A stretch of 64,000 bases of DNA from Pseudomonadota bacterium. GTDB lineage: Bacteria; Pseudomonadota; Gammaproteobacteria; Steroidobacterales; Steroidobacteraceae. The notes beneath the pieces were generated by a model. The model did not search any database. It saw only the letters and a list, made by a program, of their open reading frames with translations, and was not told the DNA's origin. Position numbers and translations under genes: made by a program. Below, piece by piece: positions 9,503-17,977 of this stretch (positions within the stretch are counted from its first letter, which is position 1; every line of letters begins with the position of its first letter). The stretch lies in assembly GCA_023423935.1 (NCBI GenBank), contig JAFAEQ010000005.1:32186-96185 (forward strand), read 5' to 3'.

Positions 9503-9592
9503 TTGAAGCAGGACGCATCTCTGAATCAGGCAGACACTAAAGAAGCAATCAGGGGATCGGAATGCATCAAATCGTGCCAGCCATGCTCCTGA
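9503..9592 (+). CDS. Candidate 29-residue leader/small peptide (TTG start)
   Basis: A strong GGAGG (9488-9492) sits ten bases before TTG 9503, opening a frame that encodes 29 residues ending ECIKSCQPCS and stopping at 9590-9592, inside the ATP-grasp gene in another frame. It could be a leader peptide controlling the cluster, a small functional peptide, or chance. The rest of the 335-bp gap 9227-9561 shows no gene; it contains a short palindromic stretch near 9284-9312. Confidence 0.25.
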   Translation: MKQDASLNQADTKEAIRGSECIKSCQPCS

Positions 9593-10830
9593 CCATGGGG
9601 GCATACTACGGAACGCTGGCAGCTGCCCGCTGTCTTGGCAGACAAGGCATTTGCGTAGTCCTCGCGGATGATCGCAAGCTAACCGCTACCGGCTTCAGCC
9701 GATTCATTCGCCGGTTTGTTCGCGCACCGAGCGTCGATGACCCGGAAACCTTCAGACGATGGATGCTGGAGTACGGCGAGAAGAATCCGGGCCTCGTCCT
9801 CTATCCCACCTCGGATGAGCTTGCATGGATCATCGCGACTGAACAGACGGCGCTTAGAAAGCACTACAAGCTGTTCCAGTCTCCGGAGTCGGCAGTCTAT
9901 GGATTGCTGAACAAACAGCGACTGTATTCCTCCGCGCGTGAGTTCGGCCTGCAAGCACCGCTCACTCACTTTCCGAGCTCCACTGCAGAGCTCGATCAAG
10001 TGGCCCGGGAAGTCACCTATCCAGTCATCGTGAAGCCCCGTACCCAGATCGGCATGAGAATCAATGTCAAGGGCCTGATCTGCAACGATGCGCGCGAACT
10101 GAAGGAAAACGTGGCGCTCGTCATGCAGCGCTTCCCATACAAGCCGGAAATGCTTGCATACGATCCCACGGTACGCTGGCCGATGGTGCAACAGTTTCAT
10201 CCAGAGGCCGCCAGCGACACTTACAGCCTGACGGGTTTCAGGCATCACGATGGAAAAATGGTTGTCCGAGGTGCCAAGAAAGTTCTGCAACGACCGATCC
10301 GCGTCGGCGTGGGCATGGCTTTCGAGAGCCGACCGATCCAGGAACATCTGCGCGACAACGTCCAACGGCTGCTGCAAAGCATCGGCTACGCCGGCGTGTT
10401 CGAGGCGGAGTTCATCCACCTGCGTGATCGCAACGAGTATCTGCTGATGGATTTCAATCCTCGGTTCTACGGCCAGATGGGCTTCGATGCCAAGCGCGGT
10501 CTGCCCCTGCCATTGCTGGTGTTCGCTGCCGCCAATGGTGACGAGGCACAGGTACAGGCATTAATGGCTCGCGCGAGCGACTGGGATCACGAGGCCGTGC
10601 ACAAGTATCGCTACGGTTGGATGCTGAATGTCGTGCTGACCACGCAGTGGCTCGGACGCAAGCTGACGCGCGGTACGCGTGCCCGCTGGTTGCAATGGTC
10701 CCGCCACGGACGCGTGTATGACTCTGTCTTCGACAGCGAGGACCGCAAACCCTATTTGATCGAGATCGTCTGTGCGCTGCTCGATTTCATGAAGCATCCG
10801 CGCTCGAGCTTCCGTACTTACTTTCGTTAG
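9562..10830 (+). CDS. ATP-grasp carboxylate-amine ligase
   Basis: 422 residues. The N-terminal pre-ATP-grasp domain includes GAYYGTLAAARCLGRQGICV. The ATP-grasp core has YPVIVKPRTQIGMR near residue 150, a lid region around 225-245, and the Mg-binding EYLLMDFNPRFYGQM near 292. A C-terminal tail of ~100 residues follows. Such enzymes join a carboxylate to an amine via an acyl phosphate and occur in polysaccharide-modification loci and small-molecule clusters. AGGGGA at 9551-9556 supports the start. The stop codon overlaps the next gene by one base, indicating an operon with the PLP decarboxylase. Confidence 0.85.
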   Translation: MHQIVPAMLLTMGAYYGTLAAARCLGRQGICVVLADDRKLTATGFSRFIRRFVRAPSVDDPETFRRWMLEYGEKNPGLVLYPTSDELAWIIATEQTALRKHYKLFQSPESAVYGLLNKQRLYSSAREFGLQAPLTHFPSSTAELDQVAREVTYPVIVKPRTQIGMRINVKGLICNDARELKENVALVMQRFPYKPEMLAYDPTVRWPMVQQFHPEAASDTYSLTGFRHHDGKMVVRGAKKVLQRPIRVGVGMAFESRPIQEHLRDNVQRLLQSIGYAGVFEAEFIHLRDRNEYLLMDFNPRFYGQMGFDAKRGLPLPLLVFAAANGDEAQVQALMARASDWDHEAVHKYRYGWMLNVVLTTQWLGRKLTRGTRARWLQWSRHGRVYDSVFDSEDRKPYLIEIVCALLDFMKHPRSSFRTYFR

Positions 10831-12227
10831 TGGCCTTGCCGAGCACACTCAAAAAATCGATCAAGCAGATCGTGCGTCGCATCGGCGGCGCAATGCGTGG
10901 TCCCGTCACCCACCTGCCGCCGGAGGCTTGGGGACTGACCTACCGAGAGGGCCTGCTGCATTACGGAGAGACGCCGCTGGAGCGCGCCCTGGAGCAGTGT
11001 GGATCTCCGATGCATGTCGTGTTCGAGGAACGCCTGCTCGAGAATCTGAAGGCGTTTCTCAGTTCGACCACTTCTCGCGGCACGCGCTGCGACGTATTCG
11101 CCTCTTACAAGACCAATCCCGTCCCAGGGGTCCTGAAGCTGCTGCATGCGGCGGGCGCTGCCGCAGAAGTGATTTCAGAGTATGAGCTGCGACTTGCGCT
11201 GCATCTCGGTGTTGCACCCGATCGCATCGTCTACAACGGACCCGCCAAGTCCGATGCTTCGCTCGAGATGGCCGTGACACGCGGCATCCGCTCCATCAAT
11301 CTGAATCATTGGGACGAAGTCCCTCGGCTGCGCGCTATCAGTCAAAGACTCGGCAGGAAGATCAATCTCGGAGTCAGGGTCACCGGGAAAGGTTGGAGCG
11401 GTCAGTTCGGGTTCCCGATGGAGGATGCCGATACGATCGCTGCCATTCGCGCGCTTCAGGAGATGCCGGAGTTCGAGCTGATCGGCTTCCACTGTCATCG
11501 CGGTTACAGCATTCGCTCGAGGGCCGACGTTGCCGATCATCTCGGTCCGCTCTTGAGTTTCACCGAACGTGTGCGCGATGCCACCAAATTCGACCCGCAG
11601 ATGCTGGACTGCGGCGGATCGCTCGCTGTCCCGACTTCGCGCGCGTTCACCAAACGGGACATGCGCGCAGCGATGACGCTCCACATTCCTCCGGTTGCGC
11701 CCGATCCGAACGCAACCCTGACGCCGGCCGCTTTTACACACGAGGTCATCGACATTGTTGAATCCTGGTTCATCCAACGCGGCCGCCCCATACCGCAGAT
11801 CATCCTCGAGCCGGGTCGCTCGCTGACGGGCAATGCGCAGGCGCTGCTCTGCCGCGTGCTCGACATCAGACGGGATCGAGATTTCGACTACGCCATTCTG
11901 GAAGTGGGCGCGAGCCATGCACGCATCATGATGGACGAGTATCACGAGATCCTGCCGTTGGCGCCGCGGCCCGGATCGCAGCACGCTTATAGACTCGTGG
12001 GACCGATCTGCCACATGGGTGACGTCACGCAGTGGGCCTGGCACTGCTCCGAGCTGCGACGTGGCGATGCACTCGCGATCATGGACTCGGGCGCGTACTT
12101 CACCGCCGATGCGGCAAATTTTTCCTTTGCACGTCCGGGCGTGGCACGGATCGATCGTTCCGGCACGGTGACGCTGATGCGCGGTACAGAGACTTTCGAA
12201 TACATGACCGGCATGGATCGGCTCTGA
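10830..12227 (+). CDS. Fold-III PLP-dependent decarboxylase (DapDC/ODC-like)
   Basis: 465 residues from GTG 10830, which overlaps the previous TAG by one base. The alanine-racemase-type barrel carries the PLP lysine in FASYKTNPVPG near residue 90, HCHRGYSIRS, the phosphate-binding ILEPGRSLTGN near 328, and the C-terminal active-site element GPICHMGDV near 392. The layout matches diaminopimelate/ornithine/arginine decarboxylases and the group found in exopolysaccharide or exosortase loci. Likely removes carboxyl from a D- or L-amino acid, perhaps supplying or modifying the amine used by the upstream ATP-grasp enzyme. Substrate unknown. Confidence 0.85.
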   Translation: MALPSTLKKSIKQIVRRIGGAMRGPVTHLPPEAWGLTYREGLLHYGETPLERALEQCGSPMHVVFEERLLENLKAFLSSTTSRGTRCDVFASYKTNPVPGVLKLLHAAGAAAEVISEYELRLALHLGVAPDRIVYNGPAKSDASLEMAVTRGIRSINLNHWDEVPRLRAISQRLGRKINLGVRVTGKGWSGQFGFPMEDADTIAAIRALQEMPEFELIGFHCHRGYSIRSRADVADHLGPLLSFTERVRDATKFDPQMLDCGGSLAVPTSRAFTKRDMRAAMTLHIPPVAPDPNATLTPAAFTHEVIDIVESWFIQRGRPIPQIILEPGRSLTGNAQALLCRVLDIRRDRDFDYAILEVGASHARIMMDEYHEILPLAPRPGSQHAYRLVGPICHMGDVTQWAWHCSELRRGDALAIMDSGAYFTADAANFSFARPGVARIDRSGTVTLMRGTETFEYMTGMDRL

Positions 12228-12232
12228 AGGTC

Positions 12233-12346
12233 ATGAACGTCGCCATGCTGCAGGCACTGCGCGTCGCACACGCGCACAGGACACCGTTTCGCAGTCGCGT
12301 CGGCGTCGACACTGAGCTACTCAATCGCGCGGTGAGATGCGCATGA
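12233..12346 (+). CDS. Candidate 37-residue small protein within the cluster
   Basis: ATG 12233 begins five bases after the decarboxylase stop codon. The frame runs 37 residues (MNVAMLQALRVAHAHRTPFR to NRAVRCA) and ends with TGA overlapping the flippase ATG at 12343 (ATGA). It fills the only gap of the operon with coupled spacing on both sides and mostly GC-rich third positions. It is basic and resembles no family I know. It may be a real small protein or only a device for translational coupling. Confidence 0.4.
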   Translation: MNVAMLQALRVAHAHRTPFRSRVGVDTELLNRAVRCA

Positions 12347-13833
12347 ACGGCGCTGACGCCACTGGAGCGATCGCGGCTCCCGAATCGCAACCGCGTCCTC
12401 AGCCCAAGGTGATGCACAACGCGATGCTGCTGCTGATCGCGCAGATCGTGGTCACGCCCATTTCAGTCCTCCTCAATGCAGTCGCCGCGCGGCATCTCGG
12501 GCCTACCGATTTTGGTCAGATGTATCTGGCGACGACGATTGCCACGTTCGCGTTCCTCTTCGTGGAATGGGGCCAGGCGGAAACGCTGACGGGGAAAGTC
12601 GCGACCCAGCGCGAACGCGCAGGTGAGCTGCTTGGCAGCGGCCTGTTATTCAGGGTAATTGCCGCACTCGCGATGTCGATCGTGCTGCCGCTCGTGTGCT
12701 GGCTGTTCGGATACGAGCCTGCATTTCTCGTCGTACTGGGACTCGCCATCCTGCTCGCGACCTGCGTGACGATCGCCAACGCAGGACAGGACGTGCTGCG
12801 AGGATACGAGCGCACCGACTTCGCAGCGGGATCCTATGTCGGCTGGCAGGTCCTGACTGCAGCGGTGGCCATACCCACGCTGACACTGGGCGGCGGGCTT
12901 CTGTCCCTGATGGTCGCTCAAGTGATCTGCGGCGCGATCGCAGCGGCTTTCGTCTTCGCGATGTTGCCGCGCATGCGCGTCCCACGTATGGGCGTGCGCT
13001 GGGAGACGGTGAAAGAACTCGTCATCAGCGGCCGACCCTTCCTCGTGTTCGGCCTGGTCATGGCGCTTCAACCGCTGATCGACGCAGCGCTGCTGTCCAA
13101 ATTCGGCTCAGCCGAAGCGATGGGATGGCATGCAGCCGCTCGGAAACTCACGGGTCTTCTGATCTATCCGGCCTCCGCGCTCATCGTCGCGCTCTATCCG
13201 ACACTCTGCCGCCTGCACATTGAAGATCCTGCGGGCTTCCGCAGGGCGACAGCCGATGCACTGAACGTCGTCACGCTGGGTGTCGTCCCAATTGCCCTCG
13301 GATGCGCGCTATTCCCGGAGATCGGCGTCATGATCTTCAGTGAACGCTCGTACGGGCCCGCCGAGGACAATCTTCGCGTGCTCGCCCCTTTCATTCTGCT
13401 CGTGTACTTCAGCATGCCGATTGGCACGTGCCTCGCGGCGAGCGGTCGTGCAGGCATCTGGGCAGGCGTGCAGTTCGCTTGCGTCATCGTGAGCGCCGTC
13501 GCCGGTCCGCCGCTCATCATCTGGTTCCAGGCGAACATGGACAACGGCGGCCTTGGCGTCTGCGTCGCCGCGGTTCTCAGCGAGATTCTCATGGTTGCCG
13601 CAGGACTGTACTTGCTGCCCTCGGGGATACTGGATCGAACATTGGCCCGCCGACTTGGCGCTGCATTCGTTGCGGGCGCAGCCATGGCTGGCGTCGCGTG
13701 GGCCTCCTCATCGATCAACGTCTATGCGAGCGCGGTGCTGGCGGTGCTCGCATACGCGGTGGTATTGCCGCTCTGCAAAGCGGTCACCGTTACGGAGCTC
13801 CGTGGCGCAGTGGCCATGCTTCGCAAACGCTGA
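12343..13833 (+). CDS. Oligosaccharide flippase / polysaccharide exporter (MOP superfamily)
   Basis: 496 residues with about 12-14 membrane segments; the opening one is AMLLLIAQIVVTPISVLLNA, followed by ARHLGPTDFGQMYLA, a signature region of Wzx/RfbX-like flippases. The C-terminal half has LAPFILLVYFSMPIGTCLAASGR. These proteins move lipid-linked sugars or similar amphiphiles across the inner membrane. ATG 12343 is preferred over 12337 because GGTGAG lies at 12331-12336 and it overlaps the small ORF as ATGA. It closes the ATP-grasp/decarboxylase cluster and probably exports or flips its product. Confidence 0.82.
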   Translation: MNGADATGAIAAPESQPRPQPKVMHNAMLLLIAQIVVTPISVLLNAVAARHLGPTDFGQMYLATTIATFAFLFVEWGQAETLTGKVATQRERAGELLGSGLLFRVIAALAMSIVLPLVCWLFGYEPAFLVVLGLAILLATCVTIANAGQDVLRGYERTDFAAGSYVGWQVLTAAVAIPTLTLGGGLLSLMVAQVICGAIAAAFVFAMLPRMRVPRMGVRWETVKELVISGRPFLVFGLVMALQPLIDAALLSKFGSAEAMGWHAAARKLTGLLIYPASALIVALYPTLCRLHIEDPAGFRRATADALNVVTLGVVPIALGCALFPEIGVMIFSERSYGPAEDNLRVLAPFILLVYFSMPIGTCLAASGRAGIWAGVQFACVIVSAVAGPPLIIWFQANMDNGGLGVCVAAVLSEILMVAAGLYLLPSGILDRTLARRLGAAFVAGAAMAGVAWASSSINVYASAVLAVLAYAVVLPLCKAVTVTELRGAVAMLRKR

Positions 13834-14032
13834 CCCTTCGCGGCAGAACATTCTCGGACCCCGCTCGCAGGCCGACGATCTCGCCACGGCGCAGCGACGC
13901 GACGTTGAGATCACAAGTGCTCGCTCGAGAAGCAGGCACGACAATGGTCGAATGCCCGAGGGGTGTACCTGCCACCTGCATCGGATATTCTGCGGAGATC
14001 ACGACTAGCACTGATCTCGAGCTGGAGCCCCG

Positions 14033-15964
14033 ATGAACGATTCCTGCTGCAGCGGTCACTCTCGCCGCGAATTCCTCGCCACCGCCGGACTGGTCACCGG
14101 TTGGGCAGCATTCGGGCCGCCTCTGGCCTTCGCACTCGACTCGCAGGGAGGATCGTCGGCGGCGAAGCTGCAGCCGTTCGATATGGCCGACGTGGACCTG
14201 AGCGAGGGCCCGTTCCTGCATGCGCAACGAATGACCGAGGCGTATCTGCTCAAGCTGCAGCCGGATCGCATGCTGCACAACTTTCGCGTCAATGCAGGAT
14301 TGAAACCCAAAGCGCCGGCGTACGGCGGCTGGGAATCAGTCGCGACGTGGGAAGACATCCATTGCCACGGCCACACCCTCGGCCATTATCTCTCGGCGTG
14401 TGCGCTGGCATTCCGCTCGACCAAGGACAAGCGCTTCAAGCAACGCATCGAGTACATCGCGAACGAGTTGGCTGCATGCCAGAAGTCGTCAGGTAGCGGC
14501 CTCGTATGTGCATTCCCCGAAGGAGCTGCACTGGTGGAGGCGCATTTGCGCGGTGAGAAGATCACTGGCGTGCCCTGGTACACGCTGCACAAGATCCTCG
14601 CGGGCCTGCGCGACGCGGCGCTGCTGACGGACAGCGAGACATCCCGCGAGGTATTGATGCGCTTTGCCGATTGGACGGTCACCGCGACACGACCGCTGTC
14701 CGATGCGCAGTTCGAAGTCATGCTGAACACCGAGCATGGCGGCATGAACGAGATCTTCGCCGATCTCTACGAGATGAGCGGCAATGCGGAGTACCGCAAG
14801 CTGGCGGAGCGCTTCTCTCATAAAGCGATACTGGAGCCACTCGCCAAGGGTCGCGATCACCTGGACGGGCTGCACGCGAACACGCAGGTCCCGAAGATCA
14901 TCGGCTTCGAGCGTGTGTACGAGGTCACCGGCAATCACCAGTATCACGAGGCGGCGACGTTCTTCTGGAGGACCGTCGCACTGACGCGCTCGTTCGCCAC
15001 GGGCGGTCATGGCGACAAGGAGCACTTTTTCGCAATGGCAGATTTTGCGAATCATGTGTTCTCGGCCAAGGCCTCCGAGACTTGCTGCCAGCACAACATG
15101 CTGCGGCTCACGCGCGCCTTGTTCACGAAGGATCCTCGCGCCCTATACGCGGACTACTACGAGCGCACGCTCTTCAACGGCATTCTCGCCTCGCAGGATC
15201 CAGACAGCGGCATGACCACCTATTTCCAGGGCGCGCGACCGGGCTACATGAAGCTGTATCACACGCCCGAGGATTCCTTCTGGTGCTGCACGGGAACCGG
15301 CATGGAGAATCACGTCAAGTATCGCGATTCGATCTACTTCCATGACGACAAGACGCTCTATGTGAATCAGTTCATTCCCTCGACCGTGCGATGGAAAGAG
15401 CAGGAGGCGGTGCTGACGCAGTCGACAACTTTCCCGGAGTCACCGACGACCCGGCTTGCGCTGAAACTCAAGCGCCCCACCGACTTCGCGCTGAAGCTGC
15501 GTCACCCAGGCTGGAGCCGGACTGCCACGGTGCTCGTCAACGGCAAAGAGGTCTCTCGTTCGAGCGATCCTTCCAGCTACATCGAGCTCTCGCGGACCTG
15601 GCAGAACGGCGATGTGATCGAGCTGCAACTTTCAATGGAGGTCGCGACCGATCACGCACCCGCCGCTCCCGACATCATCGCATTCACTTACGGCCCGCTC
15701 GTGCTCGCAGGTGCTTTGGGAACGGAAGGGCTCGCGCCAGGTGCCGACATCGTCGTGAACGAACGCGAATTCGGTAAGTACAACGACACACCGTTCACCG
15801 CACCCACGCTTGCAGGAGACCCCGCGGCCATCGCCAGCACGGTTCGTCGTGGCAGCGCGCCGCTGGAGTTCTTCATCACCTCGACGGATCAGAAGCCGGT
15901 GCGGTTGATTCCGTACTACCGCATTGCGCACGAACGCTATGCGACGTATTGGCAGCTCGCCTGA
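14033..15964 (+). CDS. GH127/GH146-type glycosidase (beta-L-arabinofuranosidase family), Tat-exported
   Basis: 643 residues. The N-terminus has a twin-arginine type leader (SRREFLATAGLVTGWAAFG). The (alpha/alpha)6 barrel of the former DUF1680 family follows, with ATWEDIHCHGHTLGHYLS near residue 105, GVPWYTLHKILAGL, and the Zn/Cys active-site elements ETCCQHNMLRLTRALF near 350 and DSFWCCTGTGMENHVKY near 420. C-terminal beta domains complete it. Family members release L-arabinofuranose with a zinc-bound cysteine nucleophile. Together with the neighbouring tannase-family esterase it suggests plant cell-wall polymer use. Confidence 0.87.
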   Translation: MNDSCCSGHSRREFLATAGLVTGWAAFGPPLAFALDSQGGSSAAKLQPFDMADVDLSEGPFLHAQRMTEAYLLKLQPDRMLHNFRVNAGLKPKAPAYGGWESVATWEDIHCHGHTLGHYLSACALAFRSTKDKRFKQRIEYIANELAACQKSSGSGLVCAFPEGAALVEAHLRGEKITGVPWYTLHKILAGLRDAALLTDSETSREVLMRFADWTVTATRPLSDAQFEVMLNTEHGGMNEIFADLYEMSGNAEYRKLAERFSHKAILEPLAKGRDHLDGLHANTQVPKIIGFERVYEVTGNHQYHEAATFFWRTVALTRSFATGGHGDKEHFFAMADFANHVFSAKASETCCQHNMLRLTRALFTKDPRALYADYYERTLFNGILASQDPDSGMTTYFQGARPGYMKLYHTPEDSFWCCTGTGMENHVKYRDSIYFHDDKTLYVNQFIPSTVRWKEQEAVLTQSTTFPESPTTRLALKLKRPTDFALKLRHPGWSRTATVLVNGKEVSRSSDPSSYIELSRTWQNGDVIELQLSMEVATDHAPAAPDIIAFTYGPLVLAGALGTEGLAPGADIVVNEREFGKYNDTPFTAPTLAGDPAAIASTVRRGSAPLEFFITSTDQKPVRLIPYYRIAHERYATYWQLA

Positions 15965-15978
15965 GGTAGTTCTCGCAT

Positions 15979-16011
15979 GCGACGTCGCGCAGTGATTCGG
16001 CGCGACGTCGC
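15979..16011. terminator. Bidirectional terminator hairpin
   Basis: A perfect 12-bp stem GCGACGTCGCGC/GCGCGACGTCGC with a 9-base loop lies in the 48-bp gap between two convergent genes. Confidence 0.7.
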
Positions 16012-16012
16012 T

Positions 16013-17569
16013 TCAGTCCTTGGCGCCCTCATTCCGACAGGTGTAGTTCGCCGCATCGCGTGAGTTGCCAGTGCCGTTGTAGTGAGCGTAAGCCGGGAAC
16101 GGGCACAGCGGACGCGTCTCGCCGGGCGCGGACTTGCCCTGCGCGATCACGCGTTCGGGCGCTCGTCCCTCCTCGACCCAATCGACCACGGCAGTGAGCA
16201 GATCGAACTGATCAAGTGCGCGCGCACCTCCGGCGCAATGGCCCATACCAGGCACGAGGAACAGGCGACTCCACTCCCCGATCGGAACTTCCGCGTTGTC
16301 GCGCGCCAACTGCTCGTAGTAACGCACCGTCTCCTGCGCGGAGAACCAGGGATCACTCACGCCGTGCGCGAAGATCAGCTTGCCGCCCTGACCGCGGAAG
16401 CTGCTCAGATTGGTCCATGCATTCGTATCGCCCACCATCGCACGTGCATCCATGGCGTCCGCTGCGGCGGCGTCGACGTAGAACTCAGTGCCGACCGATC
16501 CGCCCTCCGGGATCATCGGGCCGGCGAGCACACCGGGCAGACCTTGAGTGGTCGCGATGCCGGTGTCGTAGTAGTAGCCCGGATACACCTGCCGTCCGGA
16601 TGCGGTGCGCGGCCCCTGCATGATGGCGCGAATGGCATTGACCTGCGGCGCAGAGAGACAGCTGTCCTTTTTCTCGCCGGCGCACGCCAGTGATCCCGGA
16701 TCGAACTTGCAGTGCTGTGGCGCGAAAACGAACCCGTCCTTGTTGCCATCGAGCGCATCGCACGCCGCGAGCATGCCGTCGATCAGCACACGCCGATCGT
16801 TATCGCTGAAGGCCGCACGCGTCTGAAAATTGCCCTGCGCATCACGCGGCGCGATGGCATTGAGCTTCGAGGTCGCATATCGCAATCCCAGATTCGAAAA
16901 GCTGGTGCGCGCAGCCGGCGCTACGGCCACGATGCCGTCGAAGTAGTCCGGGAAACGCTGCGACATCATCATCGCTTCACGACCGCCCGTGGAGCAGCCC
17001 ACGAAGTACGCGTGCTCCTGCGCCTTGCCGTAGTAGCGTTCGATCAGCGCCTTGGCCACGACAGTGACCTCAGCGACGGCCTGGTACAGAAAATTCAACG
17101 ACGCCTGCTGATCCCGAAAGAACGTCCCGTCGAAACCGGTGCTCTGATGACCGGAGTCCGTGCTCGCCACGGCGAAGCCGCGCATCAATGCCGACTGCTC
17201 GCCCGCATACCCGCCTCCCAGCGGCGGCTGCACGCTGCCGTTCAATCCGCCGCCGCCCTGGAACAGAAAGCGTCCGTTCCATTGCGCAGGCAATGCCACC
17301 GCAAATCCAATGCCGTACGGCTTGCCATCGCGTCCGACACGTTCGTCGATCACACCATCGACACGACAATGGGCCGGGACAGCCGGTGAAACACCCTGAC
17401 TGGCAGCGACTTCCTTCGCCTCGCGGATCACGACGCGATGCCCAGGCATCGTGAACTTGGTCAGGGCTGCACAACTCGACGCGGCGCTAGCCGCCGAAGC
17501 GGGGTTCGCCCATCCGAACGCGATGACCGTGACGATGAATGCCGACGCGAAGGGACGAACGGACTTCAT
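16013..17569 (-). CDS. Tannase/feruloyl esterase family protein, exported
   Basis: 518 residues after choosing the start at 17569, preceded by GGGAAGAAG. A signal peptide (VRPFASAFIVTVIAFGWANP then ASAASAA) precedes an alpha/beta hydrolase: nucleophile in YFVGCSTGGREAMMMSQRFP near residue 187, catalytic Asp in FAHGVSDPWFSA and His in VPGMGHCAGG. A lid domain carries the calcium-loop-like DALDGNKDGF. Hydrolyses ester bonds of gallic or hydroxycinnamic acids, or related aromatic esters, in the periplasm or outside the cell. Convergent with the GH127 gene, consistent with plant-polymer breakdown. Confidence 0.87.
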   Translation of the reverse strand: MKSVRPFASAFIVTVIAFGWANPASAASAASSCAALTKFTMPGHRVVIREAKEVAASQGVSPAVPAHCRVDGVIDERVGRDGKPYGIGFAVALPAQWNGRFLFQGGGGLNGSVQPPLGGGYAGEQSALMRGFAVASTDSGHQSTGFDGTFFRDQQASLNFLYQAVAEVTVVAKALIERYYGKAQEHAYFVGCSTGGREAMMMSQRFPDYFDGIVAVAPAARTSFSNLGLRYATSKLNAIAPRDAQGNFQTRAAFSDNDRRVLIDGMLAACDALDGNKDGFVFAPQHCKFDPGSLACAGEKKDSCLSAPQVNAIRAIMQGPRTASGRQVYPGYYYDTGIATTQGLPGVLAGPMIPEGGSVGTEFYVDAAAADAMDARAMVGDTNAWTNLSSFRGQGGKLIFAHGVSDPWFSAQETVRYYEQLARDNAEVPIGEWSRLFLVPGMGHCAGGARALDQFDLLTAVVDWVEEGRAPERVIAQGKSAPGETRPLCPFPAYAHYNGTGNSRDAANYTCRNEGAKD

Positions 17570-17773
17570 GGCTTCTTCCCGAAAAGAACGGAGTGTCCGG
17601 GAGTGTAAGGAAGCGTGGAGCGTTTCGTCACGTGCGCATTCAGCGGTGACCCGACACTCGACGACGTCCACGGGAGGTTCTGATCGCGGCTGCTAAAGGG
17701 GTGCGTCAAGCCGTGTTCTACTGCCCCATTCAAGCTAGCCACGAGACTTGAATGGGACAGCCGCAACCATCGA

Positions 17774-17923
17774 TCAGGGCTTGAAGGTTCCAAGATCTCC
17801 CAGATCAATCTCGAAGTCGTCCCGGACTTTCTCGTATTCGCCTTCGAAGTACTCATCCAGGTACGAGTGACCGAGGATGAATCTGTCCGGCTTCATCGCG
17901 CCGTAGTAGCCGGCGTTGGGCAT
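17774..17923 (-). CDS. Candidate 49-residue acidic small protein
   Basis: A 49-codon frame begins at ATG 17923 and ends 17774. Third positions are almost all G or C. The product starts MPNAGYYGAMKPDRFILGHS, continues with an acidic stretch EYFEGEYEKVRDDFEIDLGD and ends in TFKP. It lies 54 bp downstream of the GMC oxidoreductase gene on the same strand and could be its last operon gene. No family recognised; it could be a small subunit, a peptide precursor, or a decayed C-terminus of a longer gene. AGAG precedes the start. Confidence 0.45.
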   Translation of the reverse strand: MPNAGYYGAMKPDRFILGHSYLDEYFEGEYEKVRDDFEIDLGDLGTFKP

Positions 17924-17977
17924 TGCTCTGATTGTCGGATGACGACCCAGCACTCTCGAATCAGTCGTTACCGTCCA

